Below the pieces are notes generated by a model, which was not told the origin of the DNA, searched no databases, and saw only the letters and a list, made by a program, of their open reading frames with translations. 20,344 nucleotides of DNA from Bacteroidales bacterium (lineage in GTDB: Bacteria > Bacteroidota > Bacteroidia > Bacteroidales > JALTDM01). Of this stretch, positions 1 to 8,224 are shown one piece after another (the first letter of the stretch is position 1; every line of letters starts with the position of its first letter). Where the stretch lies: positions 1 to 20,344 of the forward strand of contig JALTDM010000219.1 in the NCBI GenBank assembly GCA_027074135.1. Reading direction: 5' to 3'. The position numbers were made by a program, and so were the translations under genes.

Positions 1-1
1 A

Positions 2-2635
2 ATATATTTAGTTGTTTCCATACCTAAGTTAAATTTTTATGAAAAAAGTAATTTAATTATAAATGGGAAAAATACTAAAGAATGGGGAACTTTGCTAATG
101 AGATTTTATTTGCCAAGTGATTCCCCAAAAATTGTTAAAGCAACAATTTATATTTGGAATAGATCCAAGAAACCCGCATACTTAGATGATTTTGAGATGC
201 ATGTTTTAGATTATACAGCAATAAAGAATAAGAAAGATCCTTTACTTATCATTCACTTAAACAAAAAAGCTCAAAAGAAACTTGATAAAGTAGTTAGATT
301 AGCTAAAAAAGAAGGTATAATTAATCAAAAGAAGTGGATTAAAGCAATGGTTTTTTACAATTCTGAAGTTTATAAAACTAAGTTAAGAATTAAGGGGGAC
401 TGGCTTGACCACATCAGTGGAAGAAAAAAATCGTTTAGAATAAAAATACGCAATAATGCCGCTTTCAAAGGAATGAAGGTTTTCTCCATTCAAAAACCTT
501 CGGTTAGACATTTTCTTGATCAATGGCTGTTTTATGGAACATTAAGAAAAGAAGGATTGCTCGCTCCTAGATACGGGTTTGTTCAAGGAAAAATTAATGA
601 CGATTATATGGGTTATTATGCTTATGAGGAACATTTTGAAAAACAACTCGTTGAATCTGCAAAACGAAGGGAAAGCCCTATATTGAAATTTAGTGAAGAT
701 GCATTCTGGGATATGATTTTGAAGTTTAACGAAGTGGATTCCAATTTGTTTTATCCTATTTATGAAGCTGCAAAAATTCTTCCTTTCAATGCAAAAAAAA
801 CTTTGAAAAATAAAGTACTTGCAACTGAGTTTAAAATAGCACAAAATCTTGCTTTTCAACATAAATACGGTCTCGCTCCTTTTTCCGACATTTTTGATGT
901 TGACAAGGCTGCAAAGTTTTTTGCACTAGTAAATGTTTTTCAAGGCTGGCATGGATTAAGATGGCATAATCAAAGATACTATTACAATCCTATTCTCTGC
1001 AAACTTGAATATGTTTCTTATGATAATTATGTAAACGGTGACGGCATATACAACCTTTTCGGAGGAAGATATATTTATGGTAATTTCGGTAATGTAAATC
1101 TTTTGCATTACAAGCCTGAATCCATTGTAAATCTTTATTTGTTGAAAGATTCATTATTTAGACAAAAATATGTTAGTTACTTGAAAAAATATTCATCAAA
1201 AGAATTTCTTGACAGCTTATTTGCAGCCACAAAAACTTCTTTGGAAGAAAATGAAAAAAGACTGTTGCCGGAATATCCTGAAGCAAAATTCAATAAGCAA
1301 AGAATTTATGAGAATGCAAAAGCTGTAAGAAAAGAATTGCCCGAGTACATAAACCGCATAAAACAAAATAAGTACGATTCTTTGTTGATTCCTAAAATAA
1401 AACCTGAAAATTATGCAGCTTGTGTTGTTGATGAAAGATTTATCCCGGATTATTTAAATATTTACAAACAAAATAAAACAACTTTAAAGGCAGTGAATTA
1501 TTTCACTGATACCTTAATTATTTCTGTCGTAGAAAGCAGTAAAAACAAAGAAAAGATTAACGATATTTTTATTCCGCCATTTGCAAGCGGTGACTACAAA
1601 AGGGATATCAAATTTAATTTGAAAAAAGTAAAAAATGTTATTGTAAAATATAAAAACAAAGAGTATAAAGTTCCTGTTATGCAATGGCCGGAACCTACGG
1701 CTTGGACACCCCGACAAGAATTGGAACAAAACAATAAATTTCCAAATGAGCCATATTATACGGTATCAAATGACAGTGTAATTTTCAGAGGCAAACAAAA
1801 AATCAGCTCAATTATTCTTATTCCTGCAGGCTACAAAGTTGTATTTAAACCCGGTACAGACATAGATTTTGTAAACGGTGGAGGATTTTTGTCATATTCG
1901 TCTGTTTTCATGAAAGGTTTGCCTAACAAAAAAATAAAAATACACTCAAAAGATAACACGGCAAAAGGTTTCACCGTACTACAAGCTGATAGTGTAGTAT
2001 TCAATAATGTTGAATTTAAGGGACTAAACACTTTTGATTACAAAGGCTGGGCACTTTCGGGTGCGGTTACGGTTTACGAATCAAATGTTTATATAGAAAG
2101 TTCATCATTTACAGATAATGTATGCGAAGACGATTTAAACCTTGTGCGGACTAATTTCGTTTTAAAAAATTCGCATTTTTCAAATACTTTTTCCGATGCA
2201 TTCGATTCGGATTTTAGTAATGGCATTGTTTCACATTCTGTTTTCAAAAATTTAGGCAACGATGCATTGGATTTTTCAACCAGTAAGATTGATGTGATAA
2301 ATTGCACCATTAATTCTGCAAGTGACAAAGGTATTAGTGGAGGCGAAGCTTCTGTTGTAAAGGTTAAAAACTGCGTGATAGATGGGGCAAATATCGGTAT
2401 TGCCTCAAAAGACAAATCTAATGTAACAGTAGAAAATACAATAATTAAAGATATAACTTACGGATTAACCGCTTTTACCAAAAAACCTGAATACGGTCCG
2501 GCTAAAATCTTTATTGAAAATGTTAATATAAGCGATTATGTTATGAACCATTTAATCGAAAAAGGTTCTGTTCTTGTTTCAGACGGTAAGGTTATACCTG
2601 GAATAGCAAAAAATGTTGCTAAAAAGTTTTATTAA
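2..2635 (+). CDS. CotH-kinase-like protein with C-terminal parallel beta-helix (5' partial)
   Basis: The frame is open from position 2 with no stop, so the gene begins before the window. The TTG at 92 or ATG at 98 are only internal codons: upstream residues such as YEKSNLIINGKNTKEWGTL read smoothly into what follows. Nucleotides about 240-1100 resemble CotH-family protein kinase-like domains: RIKGDWLDHISG (near 388), then SFRIKI, FSIQKPSVRHF, a helix ending in GLLAPRYGFV, YEEHFEKQLVE with KRRESPILKF, and HNQRYYYN followed by YVSYDNY. CotH proteins phosphorylate or otherwise act on secreted proteins. The usual terminal acidic pair is only partly visible here (YDNY), so activity is uncertain. 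Nucleotides about 1780-2560 are short beta-rich turns typical of a right-handed parallel beta-helix, with repeated acidic turns (SDAFD, NDALD, SDKGIS). Such helices often bind or cleave polysaccharide. The next gene starts 42 bases downstream and is probably co-transcribed. Family assignment is good; substrate is unknown. Confidence 0.8.
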   Translation: MYLVVSIPKLNFYEKSNLIINGKNTKEWGTLLMRFYLPSDSPKIVKATIYIWNRSKKPAYLDDFEMHVLDYTAIKNKKDPLLIIHLNKKAQKKLDKVVRLAKKEGIINQKKWIKAMVFYNSEVYKTKLRIKGDWLDHISGRKKSFRIKIRNNAAFKGMKVFSIQKPSVRHFLDQWLFYGTLRKEGLLAPRYGFVQGKINDDYMGYYAYEEHFEKQLVESAKRRESPILKFSEDAFWDMILKFNEVDSNLFYPIYEAAKILPFNAKKTLKNKVLATEFKIAQNLAFQHKYGLAPFSDIFDVDKAAKFFALVNVFQGWHGLRWHNQRYYYNPILCKLEYVSYDNYVNGDGIYNLFGGRYIYGNFGNVNLLHYKPESIVNLYLLKDSLFRQKYVSYLKKYSSKEFLDSLFAATKTSLEENEKRLLPEYPEAKFNKQRIYENAKAVRKELPEYINRIKQNKYDSLLIPKIKPENYAACVVDERFIPDYLNIYKQNKTTLKAVNYFTDTLIISVVESSKNKEKINDIFIPPFASGDYKRDIKFNLKKVKNVIVKYKNKEYKVPVMQWPEPTAWTPRQELEQNNKFPNEPYYTVSNDSVIFRGKQKISSIILIPAGYKVVFKPGTDIDFVNGGGFLSYSSVFMKGLPNKKIKIHSKDNTAKGFTVLQADSVVFNNVEFKGLNTFDYKGWALSGAVTVYESNVYIESSSFTDNVCEDDLNLVRTNFVLKNSHFSNTFSDAFDSDFSNGIVSHSVFKNLGNDALDFSTSKIDVINCTINSASDKGISGGEASVVKVKNCVIDGANIGIASKDKSNVTVENTIIKDITYGLTAFTKKPEYGPAKIFIENVNISDYVMNHLIEKGSVLVSDGKVIPGIAKNVAKKFY

Positions 2636-2677
2636 AAATTTTTATTACATTTATGAAAACTTTTGGCAAGTAGCTAA

Positions 2678-4912
2678 ATGAAAGCTATCATAAAAATATT
2701 CAATAAGGTTTATTCATTTTTCCCTGTTTATCTGTTGTTCGATTACCTTAGGTATAACAAATTAATACTTCTTTCTTGGTTATTACCTTTTTTGTTTATT
2801 CTTAATATTACCGGTGAAAAGTTTGGAATACCCACTCTTTATCTTGTTCCCGAATATATGGGGTCTGTAAATGCTATAGCGTTTTTGTTTTCAGGATTGG
2901 CTACAGGAAGTTTTATTATGGCTTTTCATATTGCATCTTATATCAATATGGCACATAGACATCCTTTTGTTATAAGGTTTTCAAGGCCGTTTTTAACTTA
3001 TTCATTAAATAATTCGGTTATACCGTTAATATACATTGTAATTTTTTTAATACAAAGTGCTTATTTTCAAAAGATTTACGAATTATTGCCTACAGGGAAT
3101 ATAATTGTCAACTTATTGATGTTTATACTAGGTGTAATATTTTTTATATTATTCTCCTTTGGTTTTTTTTATTTCTTGGTAAGAATTATGCCTCGTTCTT
3201 TCAAAATGTTGAAAAGCCGGTTTAATTATGAATATTTCAGCAGTATTCCTTTTATTGACAAATTATTAAAAAGGAATGCAGACAGAAAAATAAAAGAATC
3301 ACCCATATATCATCAAAAAGAAACCAAGGTAAAATTTTATTTGTTTTCTCCTTTTAAAATCAGACGTGTAGGATTATTTTCACATTATTCTGCCGAACAA
3401 TTCAAGAGGGTTTTTCAATACCAACACATAAATGCTTTTATTTATGTAGTTGTTATTCTTGCTTTTATAATATTAAGGGGATTATTAAAAGATGTACCTG
3501 AACTTATAATGCCTGCAGGTGCAAGTTTTATGGTGTTTTTTACGGTTTTATTGCTTATCGTCAGTTTGTTTTACATAATTTTCGAGGCTTGGACCGTAAC
3601 AGTTGTGTTTATTGTTATTTTATTGCTGGCGTATTACTCTCCATTTAATATGTTAAAGTATAATGAATCCGCTTATGGATTAAATTATTCGATAGACAAA
3701 AAAATTGATATTTTTTCACACGGAGATTACACCGAAGATTCTTTGAATACTATAAAAATTTTGAATAAGTGGAAAATTAAAAACACACCGAAGGGAGCAA
3801 AAAACTATAAGCCTAAAATGGTGATAGTTTCCACAAGTGGTGGCGGTATAAAAATGTCTGTGTGGACATATTATGTACTTGGTTATATCGACAGTTTGCT
3901 GGACGGCAAATTAATGCAACACATAGAGCTTATTACAGGTGCCTCGGGAGGAATGGTAGGGGCAGCATATTTGCGTGAAAATTATTTAAGGTATATTCAA
4001 GGGAAAGAGAGAGCAACTTATTCATTGGAAAAAGCAAACAGAATGGCAAAAGATATTCTGAATCCTATTTTTTATACTTTTTCCATGAGTGATTGGTTTT
4101 TCCGCTTGCAAACTTTTACTTACAAAGGGGAAAAATATTTTAAAGACCGAGCATATATTTTTGAACAAACGTTAAATGATAATCTGGGTGGAGTTATGGA
4201 TAAACCGCTGGCAGCGTATAAAAAGCCTGTAAGCGAAGGCTTAATTCCTATAATGATGATAACACCTTCTATCGAAAATGTAGGTTCAAGGCTTTATATC
4301 TCATCAATTGGCATCTCTTATATGACGAGGACAACAAAAGATATGAAAATACGAAATATTGAATTGAGGCATAATTATGTCGATTTTGACGCAGACAGTT
4401 TAAGATTTCTTACTGCTTTGAGAATGAATGCAACCTTTCCTTATGTCAGTCCTGATGTACAGATGCCGGGTAAGCCTATGTTGTATATTCTGGATGCAGG
4501 TCTTAACGACAATTACGGGTTGGTTTCATCTTATCTGTTTATCACTGAATTCAAAGATTGGATAGAAGAGAACACCTCCGGCATTATACTTATAAGATTG
4601 GATGAAAATTCAAAGGTGAAATACGAATATTTATCAAAGCCTGTAGAAAATATATTGAGACCACTGGGAAGTGTTTTTGCCGATTATTTGAATGTTCAAA
4701 AGCAAAATTATGTATCGTTTGCAAATTCTCTTTACAAATTGTTACCGGGTAAATTTTCTATGGTACACTTAGGTTTTGGTAGTAGTGATGTTCATGTGCC
4801 TCTTAGTTGGCATTTGACAAAACGGGATAAAAGAGCATTATACAATGCAATAAATAACCCTGATGTACAAGAAAGTATAAAATACCTGAAAAAAGAATTA
4901 TGTGAAAATTAA
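2678..4912 (+). CDS. Multi-pass membrane protein with C-terminal patatin-like phospholipase domain
   Basis: This protein has 744 residues. The first ~325 residues hold about seven hydrophobic segments (near 29-44, 62-90, 113-130, 143-170, 252-270, 279-302 and 304-323), with a basic loop of about 80 residues between the fourth and fifth. The C-terminal half carries the patatin signature in order: an oxyanion-hole loop TSGGGIKMS (GGG at 388-390), the nucleophile elbow GASGG (Ser423), and the catalytic aspartate in LDAGLND (Asp606). Patatins use this Ser-Asp dyad to hydrolyse acyl esters of phospholipids or other lipids. The membrane anchor suggests the substrate is a membrane lipid, and by positive-inside reasoning the catalytic part is probably cytoplasmic. 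The loop has Lys where many patatins have Arg. The gene follows the CotH-like gene by 42 bases with no promoter seen between, and its stop overlaps the convergent TonB-C gene by 4 bases. The ATG at 2678 is the first in frame after the upstream stop; no Shine-Dalgarno is visible. Confidence 0.85.
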   Translation: MKAIIKIFNKVYSFFPVYLLFDYLRYNKLILLSWLLPFLFILNITGEKFGIPTLYLVPEYMGSVNAIAFLFSGLATGSFIMAFHIASYINMAHRHPFVIRFSRPFLTYSLNNSVIPLIYIVIFLIQSAYFQKIYELLPTGNIIVNLLMFILGVIFFILFSFGFFYFLVRIMPRSFKMLKSRFNYEYFSSIPFIDKLLKRNADRKIKESPIYHQKETKVKFYLFSPFKIRRVGLFSHYSAEQFKRVFQYQHINAFIYVVVILAFIILRGLLKDVPELIMPAGASFMVFFTVLLLIVSLFYIIFEAWTVTVVFIVILLLAYYSPFNMLKYNESAYGLNYSIDKKIDIFSHGDYTEDSLNTIKILNKWKIKNTPKGAKNYKPKMVIVSTSGGGIKMSVWTYYVLGYIDSLLDGKLMQHIELITGASGGMVGAAYLRENYLRYIQGKERATYSLEKANRMAKDILNPIFYTFSMSDWFFRLQTFTYKGEKYFKDRAYIFEQTLNDNLGGVMDKPLAAYKKPVSEGLIPIMMITPSIENVGSRLYISSIGISYMTRTTKDMKIRNIELRHNYVDFDADSLRFLTALRMNATFPYVSPDVQMPGKPMLYILDAGLNDNYGLVSSYLFITEFKDWIEENTSGIILIRLDENSKVKYEYLSKPVENILRPLGSVFADYLNVQKQNYVSFANSLYKLLPGKFSMVHLGFGSSDVHVPLSWHLTKRDKRALYNAINNPDVQESIKYLKKELCEN

Positions 4913-5316
4913 TTCCTTACCCTTATCGGAAAATCATAAACAAGGTTTTCTTTTACTTTTGTTCCGTTTTGTATTGACGGTGCAAATTTTAATCCCTTGA
5001 GAATATCTACAATAATTTCACCTATATTGCATTCTACATCTTTCATTACCACAAAATTTGTAAGCGTACTATCCGGCATTACGTCAAAAGAAATTGAAAC
5101 TACGTCATCAATGGTTTTTCCTTGTACACATTGTGGGAATGCCAAGTGAGAATATACATATTGATAAAAAGCTTGGTCGCCTTTTGGATAATGTGCTTGT
5201 TGCTGTTCTTCCACTTTCATATTTACATTTCCGCCGTTTCCGCTTTGTGCCATAACAAATCCGTTGCTTATTACAATCGTAAACAATAACAAAATCATCT
5301 TTTTCATAGTGCACAT
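4909..5316 (-). CDS. Small secreted TonB C-terminal-domain-like protein
   Basis: This 135-residue protein starts MCTMKKMILLLFTIVISNG and ends its signal peptide near FVMAQ, so the mature part is periplasmic. Residues about 50-133 fit the TonB C-terminal fold as found in many small Bacteroidota proteins: FYQYVYSHLAFP, a beta strand VSISFDVMPDSTLTNFVVMK, a helix NIGEIIVDILKGLKFAPS, then NGTKVKENLVYDFPIRV. It lacks the N-terminal membrane anchor and proline-rich arm of a true TonB, so it probably does not energise transport on its own. Its role may be protein-protein contact in the envelope. The ATG at 5307 (MKKMILLLF) is an equally good, perhaps better, start because it gives a standard signal peptide. 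The gene follows the sigma-factor partner gene by 6 to 15 bases and is the last gene of that operon. Its stop overlaps the convergent patatin gene by 4 bases. Confidence 0.78.
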   Translation of the reverse strand: MCTMKKMILLLFTIVISNGFVMAQSGNGGNVNMKVEEQQQAHYPKGDQAFYQYVYSHLAFPQCVQGKTIDDVVSISFDVMPDSTLTNFVVMKDVECNIGEIIVDILKGLKFAPSIQNGTKVKENLVYDFPIRVRN

Positions 5317-5322
5317 TCTTTT

Positions 5323-6864
5323 TTAAAATCCGTACTTAAAGCCTAACTTTATTCCTGCCGAATTGAAACTCTTTCGTAAATAATAATCTGATGAATATAT
5401 ACTACCAATTGTTGAACCGTAATAAATTTCGCTACACAATGAATAGTGATTTCCAAGATGATAAGAAAGACCTACTCCGGCATAAGTTTCAAAATTAAAC
5501 TTAACCAAAGGCAATTTGTTTATGTCCACTACATCATAAGCATCTCCATAGCTTATGCCGTAACCTTTGGCATTAACAAGAATATTTGCGACAATTCCTG
5601 CTTTTAAATTCAAATCAAAATTTTTACTCAGGTTTATTTTGTATGCAACAAACAGTGGTATGCGCATATAAGAGTATTTGTTGATGTAATTATAAAGATA
5701 GGTAACCTTTGTTGTATCAACTTTTTTTACCAACTCACTGTCTTTGGTTGTTACCATTGTGCTGTCTGTTATTGTAAATACAATTGTGTCTATTTGATAT
5801 TGCCATACTGTGTCGGTTGTTGAGTCGGTTGTTTGAACCAAAGAGTAAACTTGACCTGTAGTGTCGTATTTAATGTAATTATGTTGGTTGTATTCGTAGT
5901 ATGTAATATCACGATATTTGTAACTTTCTACCGTATCAATTATAAATTTGGTTTTGTTGTAATGGAATGTTTCAAAGTATTGTGCAAAGCCCAATCCTCC
6001 TCCGAGATATAGGTTTTTTGCAACTTTCATACCGCCTTCCAGCATAACCGTATAATGTCCTTTTGCATCGATAGTTTTATCTGTTTCATTTGCCAACCCT
6101 GAATGAATACTTGAAACAGGGGTGATTTTATCCCAAAGAAAACCGCCTGTTGAACAAAAAGACCAGTAACCTTTTTCATACTTAGGAGCTTCCAATATCT
6201 TCGGTTGAATTACTTGTACAGTGTCGTAATATCTAATTGTATCATATACAATAAATGTGTCTTGTGGAATATATACACCTGATTTTACAATTTCTTTGGT
6301 AAATGTTGGTTCAGAAATGTTTTTTGCAAAAACTTTGCTGTTAGTTCGCACATAAGTTTTCTTTCCCTTACTACTATCAACGGTTTGAGTTTTAACAGGT
6401 GTTGGATTGTTTTTTGTGCCTGACAATGTTTCAGAATCTGAAGTCTCGTTTTTATTATTTTTTTGGGTGAAGTTTGCCGTTGTAATATTTTTGTTATTAT
6501 TATTCTTGGTACTTTCAGTCGTTTGAGAAGTTTTTACTTGCTCCGGAATAATGTTTTCTGCTGTCTGTGTCGTATTTCTTGTATTTTTAGGCCACAATAA
6601 GAAAATTCCTGCAATAATTCCCGAAATTACTCCTAAATAATATACATTAAAAGTTGTGGGTGAAAATTTGAAAAAGTTTATAAGTAGCAATTTGTATTTT
6701 AAGTTGTTCCACAACTGAGCGGAAGGTGTAATGTTTTGATTTCTCATTTTTGTGGCAGCATTATTTATAGCCACATCGTTTTTTATGCCTTTCCACAAAT
6801 CCGGTCGAGGCTTTATCTCATAATCTTTCAGATTTTTAAATATATTTTCAAAATTATCACTCAT
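5323..6864 (-). CDS. Sigma-factor-linked membrane protein with outer-membrane-barrel-like C-terminus (possible anti-sigma factor)
   Basis: This protein has 513 residues. The N-terminal ~70 residues are polar and hold two similar short motifs, PRPDLWKGIKND and TPSAQLWNNLKYK. One membrane span follows at about 75-91 (YLGVISGIIAGIFLLW). Residues about 95-200 are a Lys/Asn/Thr/Ser-rich linker. Residues about 230-513 alternate polar and apolar residues in the way of outer-membrane beta-barrels (GGMKVAKNLYLGGGLGFAQ, YMRIPLFVAYKINL, AGIKLGFKYGF) and end in Phe, the usual last residue of a barrel. A long loop rich in DT/TD pairs lies at about 325-385. The start overlaps the sigma factor gene by 8 bases, which implies translational coupling. 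Proteins of this build next to ECF sigma factors in Bacteroidota are often annotated as outer-membrane proteins. Position and topology suggest the cytoplasmic head binds the sigma factor, but I see no conserved anti-sigma motif, so that role is inferred. Confidence 0.75.
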   Translation of the reverse strand: MSDNFENIFKNLKDYEIKPRPDLWKGIKNDVAINNAATKMRNQNITPSAQLWNNLKYKLLLINFFKFSPTTFNVYYLGVISGIIAGIFLLWPKNTRNTTQTAENIIPEQVKTSQTTESTKNNNNKNITTANFTQKNNKNETSDSETLSGTKNNPTPVKTQTVDSSKGKKTYVRTNSKVFAKNISEPTFTKEIVKSGVYIPQDTFIVYDTIRYYDTVQVIQPKILEAPKYEKGYWSFCSTGGFLWDKITPVSSIHSGLANETDKTIDAKGHYTVMLEGGMKVAKNLYLGGGLGFAQYFETFHYNKTKFIIDTVESYKYRDITYYEYNQHNYIKYDTTGQVYSLVQTTDSTTDTVWQYQIDTIVFTITDSTMVTTKDSELVKKVDTTKVTYLYNYINKYSYMRIPLFVAYKINLSKNFDLNLKAGIVANILVNAKGYGISYGDAYDVVDINKLPLVKFNFETYAGVGLSYHLGNHYSLCSEIYYGSTIGSIYSSDYYLRKSFNSAGIKLGFKYGF

Positions 6865-7411
6865 CTTTCACTTTCAATTTTGCCATTTTCATTAATTTCT
6901 CCCTAAGCATCTTTTTTGCTCTTGAGTATTGTGATTTTGATGTATTTATGTCAATTTCCAACATTTCTGCAATTTCCTTGTGTTTATAACCTTCTACCGC
7001 ATACAAATTAAATACCGTTCTATATCCCAGCGGCAGTTCGTTTATTGCTTTCATCAATTCATCCATAGTAAACTCCGACTCGTTTATTTCGAAGCTGTCT
7101 CTTTCGTAATCCGTAACATCTATTTCCTCTTTGTAATACCGTTTTTTGTTCAATTTATAATTTGTTATTGCGGTATTAACAAATATTCGTCTTATCCAAC
7201 CGTCAAAAGAACCTTTGTAATCGTATTGATGTATATTCTTAAACACTTTCACAAATGCTTCCTGAAAAACATCTTCTGCCTCTTCGATGCTCTTGGCATA
7301 ACGGACACATATAGCAAACATCTTGTCTTTGTACCTTTCGTACAATGCTTTTTGATACTTAAGTTTACCTTGCTTGCATCCTTTTATTATTTCGTCAAGA
7401 GCTTTATCCAT
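6857..7411 (-). CDS. ECF-type RNA polymerase sigma factor (sigma-70 family)
   Basis: This 184-residue protein has the two-domain layout and usual length of extracytoplasmic-function sigma factors. Region 2 spans about 20-90, with LYERYKDKMFAICVRYAKS, the core-binding and -10 recognition helix EEAEDVFQEAFVKVFKNI, and the region 2.3/2.4 stretch GSFDGWIRRIFVNTAITNY. Region 4 spans about 117-172, with INELPLGYRTVFNLYAVEGYKHKEIAEML and the helix-turn-helix INTSKSQYSRAKKMLREKL. It would direct RNA polymerase to a small envelope-related regulon. Its stop overlaps the start of the membrane partner gene, the arrangement expected of a sigma/anti-sigma pair. It lies 48 bases after the PhnP-like gene. 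The family is certain; the specific regulon cannot be read from this window. Confidence 0.95.
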   Translation of the reverse strand: MDKALDEIIKGCKQGKLKYQKALYERYKDKMFAICVRYAKSIEEAEDVFQEAFVKVFKNIHQYDYKGSFDGWIRRIFVNTAITNYKLNKKRYYKEEIDVTDYERDSFEINESEFTMDELMKAINELPLGYRTVFNLYAVEGYKHKEIAEMLEIDINTSKSQYSRAKKMLREKLMKMAKLKVKDE

Positions 7412-7459
7412 TAAAGTTTTATTTATAGACTAAAATTTTTGTTAAAAAGTTGTTTATAA

Positions 7460-8224
7460 CTACAAATTTATTTCTAATCCGTCAAAAGAAAAAATGATAT
7501 TTGCAGGTAATAGTTTAGATACCTCGTTATGTTTGCCCATAAGATGTGAAATATGTGTTAAAATACCTTGTCGAGGATTGATTTTTTGTATTACTTCAAT
7601 TGCTTCATTTAAAGTAAAATGCGAAATGTGCTTTTCTTTTCTCAAGGCATTTAATACCATCACTTCTACGCCATCAAGTTTTTTTAATTCCTTTTCGGAA
7701 ATGTAATTTGCATCTGTAATATAAGCAAAATTTTTTATTCTGAAACCAAGAACAGGCAATTTGTGGTGCATAACTCTAATAGGTGTAATGGTAGTGTTTC
7801 CTATTTTGAAAGGTGATTTATCATCAATAAGCCGTATGTCAAATTCCGGTATTCCGGGATATCTTTCTTTTGCAAACACATAATGATATTCCAATTTTAG
7901 TGCATTAGCAGTTCTTTTTTCGCAGTAAATAGGCATTGGTTTCTTTTGCAAATAATTGTAAGCCCTTACATCATCCAACCCACCTGTGTGGTCTTTGTGT
8001 TCGTGGGTGAGTAAAATTGCATCAAGCCTTTCTACATTATACTTTAGCATTTGCTGACGAAAATCGGGTCCTGCATCTATTACAAAAACATCTCCATCAT
8101 TTTCTATCAGCACCGAGCTTCTCAACCGCTTATCATTTGGATCATTTGATTGGCAAGTGTTACATTTGCAAGCAATTACCGGCACACCTTGAGATGTCCC
8201 TGTTCCAAGAAAGGTAATTTTCAT
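7460..8224 (-). CDS. PhnP-like MBL-fold metallo-hydrolase
   Basis: This 254-residue protein has the metallo-beta-lactamase fold of the PhnP group. It opens MKITFLGTGTSQGVP, followed by a cysteine cluster C19-x-C21-x2-C24, which in PhnP binds a structural zinc. The catalytic metal motif is THEHKDHTGG (His74, His76, Asp78, His79). Further likely ligands are His153/154, Asp171 in YITDANY, and His224/His227 in LTHISHL. PhnP itself cleaves 5-phosphoribosyl 1,2-cyclic phosphate in phosphonate breakdown. No phosphonate genes are seen here, so the real substrate, probably a phosphodiester, is open. Its ATG overlaps the stop of the BatA/vWA gene as ATGA, so the two are translationally coupled. Full length, with no missing motif residues. 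Confidence 0.9.
   Translation of the reverse strand: MKITFLGTGTSQGVPVIACKCNTCQSNDPNDKRLRSSVLIENDGDVFVIDAGPDFRQQMLKYNVERLDAILLTHEHKDHTGGLDDVRAYNYLQKKPMPIYCEKRTANALKLEYHYVFAKERYPGIPEFDIRLIDDKSPFKIGNTTITPIRVMHHKLPVLGFRIKNFAYITDANYISEKELKKLDGVEVMVLNALRKEKHISHFTLNEAIEVIQKINPRQGILTHISHLMGKHNEVSKLLPANIIFSFDGLEINL
7463..7470 (-). promoter_or_regulatory. Candidate -7 box for the sigma-factor operon
   Basis: Read on the minus strand this is TAAATTTG, a match to the Bacteroidota -7 consensus TAnnTTTG. It lies 51 bases before the sigma factor ATG and overlaps the stop region of the PhnP-like gene. The -33 position at the usual spacing reads only TTTT; a better TTTG lies too close, at 12 bases. It could give the sigma operon its own promoter inside a longer transcript, but TAAATTTG can arise by chance in AT-rich DNA. 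Confidence 0.25.

Noticed and set aside
92..100. TTG at 92 or ATG at 98 as the true start of the CotH-like gene
   Set aside because: The reading frame is open and protein-like back to position 2, so these codons are internal and the start is outside the window.
4905..4920. Bidirectional terminator between the patatin and TonB-C genes
   Set aside because: The two genes overlap by 4 bases and no hairpin with a T tract is visible at the junction.
6980..7414. Open frame of 144 codons on the plus strand
   Set aside because: It lies antisense within the sigma factor gene, has no motif, and its composition is explained by the complementary strand of a real gene.
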